From Dyadobacter sp. SG02 (GTDB taxonomy: Bacteria; Bacteroidota; Bacteroidia; Cytophagales; Spirosomataceae): 64,000 nt of DNA. A program made the translations under genes and the position numbers. Below the pieces are notes generated by a model. That model ran no database searches. It was given only the letters and a program-made list of their open reading frames with translations, and was not told the origin of the DNA. This document shows positions 40,941 to 51,546 of the stretch, piece after piece. The stretch is from NCBI RefSeq assembly GCF_900109045.1, contig NZ_FNYL01000005.1, positions 62,001-126,000 on the forward strand, read 5' to 3'. Every line of letters starts with the position of its first letter. The first letter of the stretch is position 1.

Positions 40941-41281
40941 ACCGCACCCCGCCAAGCGCCAGCGGCGCGCAATACTTGTAGAGTTTGCGCATTTTCAAAA
41001 CCAGATATATCGGAAGTGCCGTCATGCACGCAACGTTGGTAGCATTCAATCGCATCCATTGCCCGGAAAAATGCCGTCAGGCATGTAACAGCGTCGTGAA
41101 CGCAGGAGGCCCCGCCGGGGCCAAGCATCTGGGCAAAATCTGGTTTGCGACAAACCGGATGCCCCTCCGGAGCCCTCGAACCGGACCGCATTGGAATAGC
41201 CATCAGCGGGAGCATTGTTATCCCGTTGCAGCACGACGCACATAATGCCATGAAAATCGCGTTTCCAATTCGCTTACCAAA
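40941..41281. repeat. Hairpin-array unit 1
   Basis: First full unit (341 bp) of the tandem array. Mini-hairpins: GCGCC-AGC-GGCGC (40956-40968), GTGC...GCAC (41016-41029, one arm altered), ATGCC-GTCA-GGCAT (41071-41084), GGCCCC-GCC-GGGGCC (41108-41122) and CTCCGGAG near 41165. Identical to unit 3 over 193 bp. Confidence 0.85.
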
Positions 41282-41621
41282 ACCGCACCCCGCCAAGCGC
41301 CAGCGGCACGCAATACTTGTAGAGTTTGCGCATTTTTAAAACCATAGACATCGGAAGTGCCGTCAGGCACGCAACATTGGCAGTATTCAACCGCATCCAT
41401 TGCCCGGAAAAATGCCGTCAGGCATGTAACAGCGTCGTGAACGCAGGAGGCCCCGCCGGGGCCAAACATACGGGGAAAATCGGGTTTGCTACAAACAGTG
41501 TACCCCTCCGAGTCCTCGAACCGGACCGCATTGGAATAGCCATCAGCGGGAGCATTGTTATCCCCTTTCCGCACGACGCATATAATGCCCATGAAAATCG
41601 CGTTTCCAATTCGTCAACCAA
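41282..41621. repeat. Hairpin-array unit 2
   Basis: 340-bp unit. It keeps GTGCC-GTCA-GGCAC (41357-41370), ATGCC-GTCA-GGCAT (41412-41425) and GGCCCC-GCC-GGGGCC (41449-41463) perfectly; the first hairpin has one arm changed (GGCAC). It groups with units 4 and 5 in the segment after the fourth hairpin. Confidence 0.85.
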
Positions 41622-41961
41622 ACCGCACCCCGCCAAGCGCCAGCGGCGCGCAATACTTGTAGTTTGCGCATTTTCAAAACCATATACATCGGAAGTGCCG
41701 TCAGGCACGCAACGTTGGTAGCATTCAATCGCATCCATTGCCCGGAAAAATGCCGTCAGGCATGTAACAGCGTCGTGAACGCAGGAGGCCCCGCCGGGGC
41801 CAAGCATCTGGGCAAAATCTGGTTTGCGACAAACCGGATGCCCCTCCGGAGCCCTCGAACCGGACCGCATTGGAATAGCCATCAGCGGGAGCATTGTTAT
41901 CCCCTTTCCGCACGACGCACATAATGCCCATGAAAATCCCGTTTCCAATTCGTCAACCAAA
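41622..41961. repeat. Hairpin-array unit 3
   Basis: 340-bp unit; positions 41711-41903 are identical to 41032-41224 of unit 1, so units 1-2 and 3-4 look like a higher-order duplication. It lacks the AG dinucleotide found in units 1 and 2 after CTTGTAG. All hairpins are intact. Confidence 0.85.
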
Positions 41962-42298
41962 ACCGCACCCCGCTAAGCGCCAGCGGCGCGCAATACTTGT
42001 AGAATTGCGCATTTTCAAAACCATATAACATCGGAAGTGCCGTCAGGCACGCAACATTAGCAGTATTCAATCGCATCCATTGCCCGTTAAAATGCCGTCA
42101 GGCATGTAACAACGTCGTAAACGCAGGAGGCCCCGCCGAGGCCAAACATACGGGCAAAATCGGGTTTGCTACAAACAGTGAGCCCCTTCGGGGCCCTCGA
42201 ACCGGACCGCATTGGAATAGCCATCAGCGGGGGCATTGTCCCCTTGCGGCACGACGCATATAATTCCATGAAAATCGCGTTTCCAATTCGCTAACCAA
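41962..42298. repeat. Hairpin-array unit 4
   Basis: 337-bp unit. The last hairpin has become GCCCC-TTC-GGGGC, still self-complementary although different from units 1 and 3; the fourth has one base change (GCCGAGGCC). The spacer GGGGCATTGTCCCC forms an additional small stem. Confidence 0.85.
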
Positions 42299-42635
42299 AC
42301 CGCACCCCGCCAAGCGCCAGCGGCGCGCAATACTTGTAGAGCTTGCGCATTTTCAAAACCATATACATCGGAAATGCCGTCAGGCACGCAACATTAGCAG
42401 TATTCAACCGCATCCATTGCCCGTTAAAATGCCGTCAGGCATGTAACAACGTCTTGAACGCAGGAGGCCCCGCCGGGGCCAAACATACGGGGAAAATCGG
42501 GTTTGCTACAAACAGTGAGCCCCTCCGGGGCCCTCGAACCGGACCGCATTGGAGTAGCCATTAGCGTGGGCCTTGTCCCCTTGCGGCACGACGCACATAA
42601 TGCCATGAAAATCGAGTTTCCAATTCGTCAACCAA
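42299..42635. repeat. Hairpin-array unit 5
   Basis: 337-bp unit, closest to unit 4. The last hairpin is GCCCC-TCC-GGGGC; the fourth is perfect. Confidence 0.85.
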
Positions 42636-42885
42636 ACCGCACCCCGCCAAGCGCCAGCGGCGCGCAATACTTGTAGAATTGCGCATTTTCAAAACCATAT
42701 ACATCGGAAGTGCCGACACGCACGCAACATTGGTGGTATCCAACCGCATCCATTGCCCGGAAAAATGCCGTCAGGCATGTAACAACGTCGTGAACGCAGG
42801 AGGCCCCGCCGAGGTCGGCAAATCCGGAGAATTCACTGTGCTGCAAACCGGATGACCCTCCGGCCGACGAAATCGCAAACCGGCC
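42636..42885. repeat. Hairpin-array unit 6, truncated and degenerate
   Basis: About 250 bp match the unit, with decay after the fourth hairpin; the second hairpin is reduced to GTGC...GCAC. The right edge fades before the aconitase terminator. Confidence 0.75.
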
Positions 42886-42919
42886 ACATCAATACACTTG
42901 GTTAAGAACCCCGAAAAGC

Positions 42920-42950
42920 AAAAATGGCTCCCGAGTAATCAGGAGCCATT
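42920..42950 (-). terminator. Terminator of the aconitase gene
   Basis: Stem TGGCTCC / GGAGCCA (42925-42931 and 42942-42948), preceded by an A-run that is a T-run on the minus strand. It lies 28 bp after the aconitase stop and may also shield the repeat array from read-through. Confidence 0.8.
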
Positions 42951-42975
42951 CTTACATTTTGGAATAACAATGTGC

Positions 42976-45246
42976 TTACGCAGCGCCAACCGACTTACGA
43001 ATGATATTCAACGCAGAGCCTGCCTTGAACCATTCGATCTGCTGGGCATTGTAGGTATGGTTTACAGGGAATTCCTCGTTGGTACCGTCGTTGTGGTGCA
43101 ACACGATCGTGAGAGGTTGTCCTTCTGCAAATGTTTCCAGACCAAGGATATCGATCGTATCGTCCTCCTGGATTTTGTCGTAATCCGCAGTATTCACGAA
43201 TGTAAGCGCCAGCATACCTTGCTTTTTCAGGTTGGTTTCGTGGATACGGGCGAATGATTTGGTCAAAATCGCGCGTACGCCCAGGAAACGCGGCTCCATG
43301 GCCGCGTGCTCGCGTGAGGAGCCTTCCCCGTAGTTTTCATCACCTACCACGATCGTACCGATCCCGTGCGCTTTGTAGTCACGTTGAACCGCCGGTACTT
43401 CGGAGTATTGGTTGGTAAGCTGGTTTTTAATGGTGTTGGTCTTCTCGTTGTAAAAATTGACCGCACCGATCAGCATGTTATTCGAGATATTGTCGAGGTG
43501 TCCCCGGTATTTCAACCACGGGCCTGCCATTGAAATGTGGTCGGTGGTGCATTTTCCTTTTGCTTTGATGAGCAGTTTCAAACCCACCAAATCCGTCCCT
43601 TCCCACTCAGGGAATGGTGCGAGGAGTTGCAGACGATCGGACGTCGGGCTTACCAACACCTGAACTCCGCTACCGTCCTCGGCAGGGGCCTGGAAACCGG
43701 CATCTTCTACCGCGAAACCTTTGGTCGGCAATTCGAGGCCGCTTGGTTCGTCGAGCAATACTTCAACGCCGTCGGTATTCACCAGTTTGTCGACACGCGG
43801 GTCGAATGTAAGGCGTCCGGCAATGGCCATGGCGGTTACAATCTCCGGAGAAGCCACGAAAGAGTGCGTGTTGGGGTTACCGTCGGCACGTTTCGAGAAG
43901 TTACGGTTGAATGAGGTGATAATGGAATTTTTCTCTCCCTTTTCAGCACCGTGGCGCGCCCATTGACCGATACAAGGTCCACAAGCATTCGCGAGCACTA
44001 CCCCGCCAATTTGCTCGAAAGTATCGAGGAAGCCGTCGCGTTCTACCGTGTAGCGCACCTGTTCCGAACCTGGCGTGATGGTATATTCGGAGGTAACCTG
44101 CAATTTTTTATCAACAGCCTGTTTGGCAAGAGAGGCCGCTCGGCTCACGTCTTCATAGGAAGAATTGGTGCATGAACCGATCAGACCGACCGAAAGAACT
44201 TCCGGCCATCCGTTCTCCCTTACTGCCGTAGCGAATTTGGAAAGCGGCCATGCCAGATCCGGTGTGAATGGTCCGTTGATATGTGGTTCTAGGGTAGAAA
44301 GGTCAAGTTCCAGCAACTGATCGTAGTACGTCGCGGGATCTGCATAAACTTCATCGTCCGACCGAAGATACTGCTTAACGGCATCCGCCGCATCGGCAAC
44401 ATCCGCCCGCTCCGTTGCTCTCAGGTAAGCGGCGCTCTTGTCGTCGTAAGCGAAAATCGAAGTCGTAGCGCCAATTTCAGCGCCCATATTACAAATGGTA
44501 CCTTTACCCGTTGCAGAAAGGCTTTCAGCGCCTTCGCCAAAATATTCAACCACATAGCCGGTTCCTCCTTTTACAGTAAGCTGTCCCGCAACCCAAAGGA
44601 TCACGTCCTTCGCGGCAGTCCATCCGCTCAGTTTGCCGGTCAGCTTCACACCGATCAAACGGGGCATTTTCAGCTCCCAGGCAAGGCCGGACATTACATC
44701 GGAAGCATCCGCGCCACCAACACCGATCGCGATCATACCCAACCCGCCCGCGTTAGGCGTGTGCGAGTCGGTACCGATCATCATACCGCCGGGAAATGCA
44801 TAGTTTTCGAGCACCACCTGGTGAATGATCCCCGCACCGGCACGCCAGAAGCCGAGGCCATATTTATTGGACACCGACGAAAGGAAATCGTATACTTCTT
44901 TATTCTTATCTACGGCATTTTTCAAATCCTGCGCAGCACCCACTTCGGCCTGAATCAGGTGATCGCAGTGTACGGTAGACGGCACCGCTACTTTCGGGCG
45001 ACCGGCCTGCATGAATTGCAAAAGCGCCATTTGCGCCGTCGCATCCTGCATGGCTACGCGGTCGGGGGCGAAGTCTACGTAAGTCTTACCACGTTCAAAA
45101 CTCTGGGTGGGGGTTCCTTCCCAGAGGTGGGAGTATAAAATTTTCTCTGCGAGGGTCAAAGGCCGCCCAACAACCTTGCGGGCGGCTTTTACTCTTTCTT
45201 CCATTCGGGCATAAACACCCTTGATCATATCTAAGTCAAACGCCAT
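42976..45246 (-). CDS. Aconitate hydratase, mitochondrial type
   Basis: 756 aa from the ATG at 45246 (a Met three residues earlier is in frame). The aconitase fold is shown by [34 protein letters not shown] and [14 protein letters not shown], where the Cys is a [4Fe-4S] ligand with those in [11 protein letters not shown]. Length and motifs match the mitochondrial-type enzyme, not the longer AcnA. It isomerises citrate to isocitrate in the TCA cycle. A 56-bp gap separates it from the AcnB gene upstream on the same strand, so the two aconitases probably share a transcript. Confidence 0.95.
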   Translation of the reverse strand: MAFDLDMIKGVYARMEERVKAARKVVGRPLTLAEKILYSHLWEGTPTQSFERGKTYVDFAPDRVAMQDATAQMALLQFMQAGRPKVAVPSTVHCDHLIQAEVGAAQDLKNAVDKNKEVYDFLSSVSNKYGLGFWRAGAGIIHQVVLENYAFPGGMMIGTDSHTPNAGGLGMIAIGVGGADASDVMSGLAWELKMPRLIGVKLTGKLSGWTAAKDVILWVAGQLTVKGGTGYVVEYFGEGAESLSATGKGTICNMGAEIGATTSIFAYDDKSAAYLRATERADVADAADAVKQYLRSDDEVYADPATYYDQLLELDLSTLEPHINGPFTPDLAWPLSKFATAVRENGWPEVLSVGLIGSCTNSSYEDVSRAASLAKQAVDKKLQVTSEYTITPGSEQVRYTVERDGFLDTFEQIGGVVLANACGPCIGQWARHGAEKGEKNSIITSFNRNFSKRADGNPNTHSFVASPEIVTAMAIAGRLTFDPRVDKLVNTDGVEVLLDEPSGLELPTKGFAVEDAGFQAPAEDGSGVQVLVSPTSDRLQLLAPFPEWEGTDLVGLKLLIKAKGKCTTDHISMAGPWLKYRGHLDNISNNMLIGAVNFYNEKTNTIKNQLTNQYSEVPAVQRDYKAHGIGTIVVGDENYGEGSSREHAAMEPRFLGVRAILTKSFARIHETNLKKQGMLALTFVNTADYDKIQEDDTIDILGLETFAEGQPLTIVLHHNDGTNEEFPVNHTYNAQQIEWFKAGSALNIIRKSVGAA

Positions 45247-45302
45247 ATCTCTCAAATTAATGATTACACATTTATACTTATCAACAACTGTACCACCGGT
45301 GA

Positions 45303-48074
45303 CTATCTGCTGAGCGTCTTGATGGGCGGCGCGAACTTGGTCAGGTCTATGCCTACCACCGCAGCTTTGTATTCATCCACACTAGGAATGCGACCCAGGA
45401 TGGCCGACAGCACAACCACCGGAGTAGATGCGAGCAACGACTCCCCTTTTTTACGTTCCGAATCTTCCACTACCCTCCCCTGGAAAAGACGCGTTGAAGT
45501 AGCCAGAACGGTATCGCCTTTGGCAGCCTTTTCCTGGTTACCCATGCAGAGGTTACAGCCCGGGCGTTCGAGGTACATCATGTTTTCGTATTCTGTACGT
45601 GCCGCTACTTTCGGAGCATTGTCGTCGAATTCGAAACCGGAGTACTTCTGCAATACATCCCAGTCACCTTCGCTTTTTAGCTCTTCGATAATGTTATAGG
45701 TAGGTGCTGCCACCACAAGCGGTGCATGGAATTCCACCTTTCCCTTTTGCTCTTCCAGGTTTTTAAGCATTTGAGAAACAATCTTCAAATCGCCTTTGTG
45801 GACCATACAAGAACCTACAAATCCAAGATCTACCTTTTTATCGTCGCCGTAGAAAGAGATCGGGCGGATCGTATCGTGGGTATATCTTTTGGAAACGTCT
45901 TTGTTGTTAACGTCCGGGTCGGCGATCATTGGCTCTACGATCACGTCGAGGTCGATGACCACTTCCGCATAGTATTTTGCATTCGCATCCGGAGTCAAAG
46001 CCGGTTTTTCACCCGACTTAATCTCGGCGATACGCTTATCCGCTTTGTTGATCAAGCCTTGAAGAACCTGTTTGTGGTTGTCCATACCTTTGTCGATCAT
46101 GATCTGGATGCGGTTTTTCGCGATTTCCAGTGATTCGATCAGCGTATCGTCCTCGGAAATATTAATGGAAGCCTTAGCCTTCATTTCCGCGGTCCAGTCG
46201 GTAAAAGTAAATGCCTGGTCGGCAGGAAGCGTTCCGATATGGACCTCGATAATGCGGCCCTGGAATACGTTCTCTCCGCCAAACTGTTGCAGCATCTGCG
46301 CCTGGGTAGCATGAACCACGTCACGGAAATCCATATGCTCCTTCATGTCGCCCTTGAAAGTCACTTTCACGGATTCAGGGATCGGCATGGATGCTTCACC
46401 GGTCGCCAAGGCCAGGGCAACGGTTCCTGAGTCGGCACCGAATGCGACGCCTTTGGACATCCTTGTGTGCGAGTCCCCACCGATGATGATCGCCCATTCG
46501 TCGATGGTGATGTCGTTTAGCACCTTATGGATTACGTCGGTCATCGAGTGGTATTCGCCTTTCGGGTCACGGGCGGTGATCAAACCGAAGTCGTTCATGA
46601 ACTTCATCAGTTTCGGAATGTTGGCCTGTGCCTTTTTATCCCAAACCGAAGCCGTGTGGCAACCCGACTGGTACGCACCGTCGACGATCGGCGAAATGAC
46701 CGTCGCGGCCATCGATTCCAGTTCCTGAGCCGTCATAAGCCCTGTCGTATCCTGTGAACCGACGATATTAACTTCTACACGAACATCCGAACCCGCGTGC
46801 AACACTTTGCCCGGCGTGGTTCCGACCGCGTTTCTGTTGAAGATTTTTTCTACTGCCGTCAGGCCTTGACCTTCATTGGAAATCTCTTTGGAAGGCGCAA
46901 ATACAGGCGTAGGTTCGATACCGAGGATTTTCGCAGCAACTGTCTGGATTTTTTTACCAAATACAATCGCGTAGGAACCGCCGGCTCTGATAAATTCCTT
47001 TTTCTGCGGCGTAAGGGCTTTCGAAATGTCGATCAGCTCCTTTTCACCATTATAAAGTTTCTTTGTTTGGGTATTAATGGTCAAAACAGTGCCCGTCGCA
47101 ACAGAGTAAACTTCCTCCAAAATAGGGTCTCCGTTTTCGTTACGAACGATAGTGCCGTTTTCATCCACCTTTTTAACCCAGTTTTTCAGGTCGATACCGA
47201 TACCGCCGGTAACGTCAACCGTGGTAAGGAAAATCGGGGAAATACCATTGGTACCGCCTACGATCGGCGCAATATTCACGAACGGAACGTATGGGCTTGC
47301 CTGCTTGCCGGTCCAAAGCGCCACGTTGTTCACGCCCGACATCCGGGATGATCCCACGCCCATCGTACCCTTTTCTGCAATGAGCATTACGCTCTTGCCG
47401 GGATGTTCTTCCTGCAACAGCCTGATTTCCTGCTGTGCTTTTGGAGTAATCATACAAAGACCATGCAATTCACGGTCCGACCGCGAATGCGCCTGGTTGC
47501 CCGGAGAGAGCAAGTCCGTCGAGATATCCCCCTCACCGGCGATAAAAGTCACTATTTGGATTTCTTCCGGTACTTCGGGTAGTTTGGTGAAGAACTCGGC
47601 CTTGGCATAGCTTTCAAGAATCTCTATGGCGATTTCATTACCGCTTTTGAATGCTTCTTTCAGACGGTCCGTGTCCGCATCATAAAGGTAAACCTGTGTT
47701 TTAAGAACCTCCGCAGCTTGTTTTGCGATAGCGGCATCTTCGCCCAGGGCGAGATCCAGCAATACACCAATGGAAGGGCCGCCTTTCATGTGCGACAGCA
47801 GCTCAAATGCGAATGCGGGGGTTATTTCTTCTACTACGAATTCTCCCAGAATGATCTCTTTTAAAAACCTGGCTTTCACACCGGCAGCACTCGTCGTTCC
47901 TGGTAAAGTGTTGTAAATAAAAAATTTAAGAGAGTCTTCCCTGTGCTCGTTGCCGGAATCTTTAATCTGTGCAATGATTTCTCCCAACAATTCGGCACCA
48001 TCAATCGGCTTCGGGTGAAGCCCCTGGGTTTTTCTTTCTTCAATCTCGTTAATGTAGTCCTGATAGATATTCAT
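45303..48074 (-). CDS. acnB: Aconitate hydratase B / 2-methylisocitrate dehydratase
   Basis: 923 aa. The N-terminal HEAT-like and swivel domains ([37 protein letters not shown]) precede the catalytic core, an arrangement unique to AcnB. Cluster cysteines are in [12 protein letters not shown] and [12 protein letters not shown]. It catalyses citrate/isocitrate interconversion and often 2-methyl-cis-aconitate hydration in the methylcitrate cycle. A near-match -7 box (TACTTTCG on the minus strand, 48125-48132) lies about 50 bp upstream. It is followed by the second aconitase. Confidence 0.95.
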   Translation of the reverse strand: MNIYQDYINEIEERKTQGLHPKPIDGAELLGEIIAQIKDSGNEHREDSLKFFIYNTLPGTTSAAGVKARFLKEIILGEFVVEEITPAFAFELLSHMKGGPSIGVLLDLALGEDAAIAKQAAEVLKTQVYLYDADTDRLKEAFKSGNEIAIEILESYAKAEFFTKLPEVPEEIQIVTFIAGEGDISTDLLSPGNQAHSRSDRELHGLCMITPKAQQEIRLLQEEHPGKSVMLIAEKGTMGVGSSRMSGVNNVALWTGKQASPYVPFVNIAPIVGGTNGISPIFLTTVDVTGGIGIDLKNWVKKVDENGTIVRNENGDPILEEVYSVATGTVLTINTQTKKLYNGEKELIDISKALTPQKKEFIRAGGSYAIVFGKKIQTVAAKILGIEPTPVFAPSKEISNEGQGLTAVEKIFNRNAVGTTPGKVLHAGSDVRVEVNIVGSQDTTGLMTAQELESMAATVISPIVDGAYQSGCHTASVWDKKAQANIPKLMKFMNDFGLITARDPKGEYHSMTDVIHKVLNDITIDEWAIIIGGDSHTRMSKGVAFGADSGTVALALATGEASMPIPESVKVTFKGDMKEHMDFRDVVHATQAQMLQQFGGENVFQGRIIEVHIGTLPADQAFTFTDWTAEMKAKASINISEDDTLIESLEIAKNRIQIMIDKGMDNHKQVLQGLINKADKRIAEIKSGEKPALTPDANAKYYAEVVIDLDVIVEPMIADPDVNNKDVSKRYTHDTIRPISFYGDDKKVDLGFVGSCMVHKGDLKIVSQMLKNLEEQKGKVEFHAPLVVAAPTYNIIEELKSEGDWDVLQKYSGFEFDDNAPKVAARTEYENMMYLERPGCNLCMGNQEKAAKGDTVLATSTRLFQGRVVEDSERKKGESLLASTPVVVLSAILGRIPSVDEYKAAVVGIDLTKFAPPIKTLSR

Positions 48075-48402
48075 GATGAAATCTTTTCGATGTTAAAGGC
48101 AATATCTGTTGTCAATAAAACGGGCGAAAGTACGAAATTACGGAATATACGGAGGTACTTCGGCCGATTTTCGCTACTATTTAAAACCAGTATATTCTAG
48201 TCGTTCATTAAGATAACCGCCTCAAAATTTTTTTTGTTCTGACAACCTGTATATTGAGGAAATAATTTGAAACACCCCCTACGGGAGGTTCAATGGCACG
48301 CTCCGTTTTTCGTTCACCTTTTATTTACGCTTTGATTTTTTCTCGGATTGTGCCCTATATTTGGACATTCAAAGTGCTAGCAGGTCCCTTAAATCGAAAG
48401 TT
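48075..48402 (+). promoter_or_regulatory. acnB/topA divergent intergenic region with topA promoter
   Basis: About 330 bp without a gene. A TTTG (48331-48334) and TATATTTG (48356-48363) spaced by 21 bp form a near-ideal promoter for topA; transcription would start near 48370, so the in-frame TTG at 48361 cannot be the start codon. A leftward near-match box serves acnB. Confidence 0.65.
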
Positions 48403-50793
48403 ATGTCAAAAAATCTGGTGATCGTTGAGTCACCGGCGAAGGCCAAAACCATTGAAAGTTACCTAGGGCAGGATTTCACTGTCAAGTCCAGCTTCGGACA
48501 TGTGCGTGACCTCCCGGAACACGATATGGGTGTTGATGTTGAGCATGATTTCCAACCCTCTTACGAAATCTCCTCCGATAAAGTCAAAGTCATTTCAGAG
48601 CTCAAAAAACTGGCAAAAGATGCCGAAGTATGGCTCGCAACCGATGATGACCGCGAGGGAGAAGCTATTTCCTGGCATTTGAAGGAGGCCCTGGGCCTGC
48701 CCGACAATACCAAGCGGATCGTATTTCGTGAGATTACCAAAACCGCTCTTCAGAATGCTATCGCCAAACCGCGGACCATCGATGCAGACCTGGTAGACGC
48801 CCAGCAGGCACGCCGTATCCTCGACCGCCTCGTGGGTTACGAACTTTCGCCGGTGCTTTGGAAAAAGATCCGGATCGGCAAATCGAACCTTTCGGCCGGC
48901 CGGGTACAATCGGTAGCCGTACGTATTATTGTAGAGCGGGAACGGGAAATCGACGCGTTCAGGTCGAAGAGCAGCTTTAAAGTAACAGCGCATTTCGATT
49001 TAGGTAATGGAAAGGTATTGAATGCCGAACTGGCCAAAAACTTCCCTACCGAACAGGAGGCTTACCAGTTTCTGGAAAAATGTATCGGGGCACAGTTCTC
49101 GATCCGTAATCTTGAAGTAAAACCTGCTAAAAAAACGCCAGCACCGCCATTTACAACTTCTACATTACAACAGGAAGCATCCCGCAAGCTCAGCTTTTCG
49201 GTCGCGCAGACAATGACCGTCGCGCAACGCCTGTACGAAGCCGGTAAGATTTCCTACATGCGTACCGACTCCACCAACCTGTCGGAAGAAGCGCTGGATA
49301 AGTCAAAGCAGCAGATCACGAAAGAATATGGGGACGAATATTATAACCGCCGTATATTCAAAACCAAGTCCGAATCGGCGCAAGAGGCCCACGAAGCGAT
49401 CCGTCCTACCGATTTCTCTACGCTGGTAGGCAGCAGCGACCGCAACGAGCAACGCTTGTACGAACTGATCTGGAAACGGGCCATAGCCTCGCAAATGTCG
49501 GACGCGCAATTGGAGCGTACCACGGCAACGATCGGCATTTCGACCACTTCGGAAGAGCTGGTAGCACAGGGTGAAGTGATCAAATTCGAAGGGTTCCTGA
49601 AAGTTTACCTCGAATCCAGCGACGATGAAGGAGACGAAGAACAAAAAGGAATGCTACCTCCGCTCAATATCGGTCAGATCCTGAAACTGGCGGATATGAA
49701 AGCGACAGAAAGATTTACCCGTAACCCGCCCCGCTATACGGAGGCGAGCCTGGTGAAGAAACTGGAAGAAATGGGGATCGGACGCCCGTCTACCTACGCG
49801 CCGACGATCTCGACGATCCTGAAACGGGAATACATTGTCAAGGAAGACCGTCAGGGTTTTGAAAGGGAATTCAAAGAAATGACCCTGGCCAACGAGCAGA
49901 TCAAGAGCAAGGTAAATAAAGAAGTATACGGTTCGGAAAAGTCTAAACTCTTCCCTACCAGCACCGGAATGGTGGTGAACGACTTTTTGGTAAGCCATTT
50001 CCAGGACATTGTCGACTACTCGTTCACGGCGAATGTAGAAAAAGATTTTGACCACATTGCCGAAGGCCAGCTCGGCTGGCAGCAGATGATCAAAGACTTT
50101 TATACGCCATTCCAAAAGAAAGTAGCCGAAGCACGCGAAGAAGCAATCGATAAAAGCCTTACTTCCCGCGACCTGGGTGAAGACCCGGCAACGGGCAAAA
50201 AGGTATCTGTGAGAATCGGTAAATATGGGCCTTATGTGCAGATCGGCGATGTGGAAGATGAAGAAAAACCCCGTTTCGCGAGCTTGCAGAAGGGGCAGCT
50301 GATGGAAACCATTACGTTGGATGAAGCATTCGAGCTGTTCAAACTGCCGCGTCAGGTGGGTTTCTTCGAAGAAAAGGATATGGTGGTGAACGTCGGCAAA
50401 TTCGGTCCTTATGTGAAGCACGACGGCAAATATTATTCGCTGGCAAAGACAGACGATCCGATGGCTGTTACCGAGGACCGGCTCGTCGAAATTATCGAAG
50501 AAAAGCGTTTGCAGGATTCCAACCGCACCATTAAAGAATTTGCGGAAGATCCGGAAGCGAAGGTGTTGAATGGCCGGTACGGACCTTACATTGCTTTTGG
50601 AAAGAAAAATGTAAAGATCCCGAAAGGCACCGAACCTGCCTCGCTGACCTACGAACAAGTATTGAAGCTGGCCGCCGAAACGCCGGATAAGCCTGCGGGG
50701 CGGGGTGCTAAGAAGCCTGCCGCCGCGAAGGCGACAACGGCGAAAGCGCCGGCTGCGAAGAAGCCGGCAGCCAAGAAGGCAGCAAAAAAATAA
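48403..50793 (+). CDS. topA: DNA topoisomerase I
   Basis: 796 aa from the ATG at 48403. The TOPRIM domain starts NLVIVESPAKAKTIESYLG and has DDDREGEAISWH; the catalytic tyrosine is in ISYMRTDSTNLS (about Y285). The C-terminal region has topoisomerase C-terminal repeats (VRIGKYGPYVQIGD, NVGKFGPYVKHDG, NGRYGPYIAFGKK) in place of zinc fingers, and the protein ends in an Ala/Lys/Pro-rich basic tail that binds DNA, as in other Bacteroidota. It relaxes negative supercoils. Confidence 0.95.
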   Translation: MSKNLVIVESPAKAKTIESYLGQDFTVKSSFGHVRDLPEHDMGVDVEHDFQPSYEISSDKVKVISELKKLAKDAEVWLATDDDREGEAISWHLKEALGLPDNTKRIVFREITKTALQNAIAKPRTIDADLVDAQQARRILDRLVGYELSPVLWKKIRIGKSNLSAGRVQSVAVRIIVEREREIDAFRSKSSFKVTAHFDLGNGKVLNAELAKNFPTEQEAYQFLEKCIGAQFSIRNLEVKPAKKTPAPPFTTSTLQQEASRKLSFSVAQTMTVAQRLYEAGKISYMRTDSTNLSEEALDKSKQQITKEYGDEYYNRRIFKTKSESAQEAHEAIRPTDFSTLVGSSDRNEQRLYELIWKRAIASQMSDAQLERTTATIGISTTSEELVAQGEVIKFEGFLKVYLESSDDEGDEEQKGMLPPLNIGQILKLADMKATERFTRNPPRYTEASLVKKLEEMGIGRPSTYAPTISTILKREYIVKEDRQGFEREFKEMTLANEQIKSKVNKEVYGSEKSKLFPTSTGMVVNDFLVSHFQDIVDYSFTANVEKDFDHIAEGQLGWQQMIKDFYTPFQKKVAEAREEAIDKSLTSRDLGEDPATGKKVSVRIGKYGPYVQIGDVEDEEKPRFASLQKGQLMETITLDEAFELFKLPRQVGFFEEKDMVVNVGKFGPYVKHDGKYYSLAKTDDPMAVTEDRLVEIIEEKRLQDSNRTIKEFAEDPEAKVLNGRYGPYIAFGKKNVKIPKGTEPASLTYEQVLKLAAETPDKPAGRGAKKPAAAKATTAKAPAAKKPAAKKAAKK

Positions 50794-50827
50794 CCGCCAC
50801 GCATTTCATCGTGGCATTGAAAAATAA

Positions 50828-51544
50828 ATGTCCACGATAAACACGAAGAAGCCCATGAAAAAACTGGTTGTACTTTCCGGAGCAGGGATCAGCGCTGAGA
50901 GCGGGATCAGTACTTTTAGAGATAACAATGGGCTTTGGGATAATTTCCGCATCGAGGACGTGGCTACGCCCGAAGCATGGGTTCGTAACCAGGAGCTGGT
51001 GCTGGATTTTTACAACCAGCGCCGGAAACAAGCGGCGGATGTAAAGCCTAATGCGGCACATTACGCGCTGGCCGAGCTGGAAAAGCATTTCGACGTGACG
51101 ATCGTGACGCAGAATGTCGATAACCTGCATGAAATCGCCGGCTCCACGAAAGTGATCCATTTGCACGGGGAGCTATTCAAATCGCGGAGTACCAAAGACC
51201 CGAAGCTGGTTTATGAAATGACTGGCTGGGAATTGAAAACGGGCGACTTGTGCGAGCTGGGCAGCCAGTTGCGGCCGCATATCGTGTGGTTTGGCGAAGA
51301 AGTGCCGATGATGGAAGTGGCGGTGGACGTGACCGAGCAGGCGGATATGTTCCTCGTGATCGGGACGTCGCTCGCGGTTTACCCGGCTGCCGGACTGGTG
51401 CATTATGTCCCCATCGGCAAGCGCATTTACATTGTAGACCCGGCCAAACCGGACATTACATTGAAATCGAATATGATTTTCATTCAGGAAAAAGCAACCA
51501 CCGGAATGCAAACTTTGATCAAGAAATATTTACTACCTGAATAA
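50828..51544 (+). CDS. Sir2-family NAD-dependent protein deacylase
   Basis: 238 aa; an alternative ATG at 50855 removes nine residues. Sirtuin motifs: [34 protein letters not shown] and HLHGEL (catalytic His), with [12 protein letters not shown]. Zinc cysteines are absent. The DFYNQRRKQ segment carries a Tyr-x-x-Arg pair like that used by class III (CobB/SIRT5-like) enzymes to bind succinyl-, malonyl- or glutaryl-lysine, so deacylation beyond deacetylation is possible. It lies 34 bp after topA and 2 bp before folD, probably in an operon. Confidence 0.9.
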   Translation: MSTINTKKPMKKLVVLSGAGISAESGISTFRDNNGLWDNFRIEDVATPEAWVRNQELVLDFYNQRRKQAADVKPNAAHYALAELEKHFDVTIVTQNVDNLHEIAGSTKVIHLHGELFKSRSTKDPKLVYEMTGWELKTGDLCELGSQLRPHIVWFGEEVPMMEVAVDVTEQADMFLVIGTSLAVYPAAGLVHYVPIGKRIYIVDPAKPDITLKSNMIFIQEKATTGMQTLIKKYLLPE

Positions 51545-51546
51545 TA

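Noticed and set aside
40938-42885. CRISPR array or repeat-containing protein
   Set aside because: The units are about 340 bp with no short repeat/unique spacer alternation and no cas gene nearby. Frames up to about 180 codons exist, but periods of 341, 340 and 337 bp change frame between copies, and no protein family signature appears.
48361-48402. TTG start of topA
   Set aside because: It overlaps the -7 box TATATTTG, so it would be upstream of the transcription start; the ATG at 48403 gives the normal TopA N-terminus.
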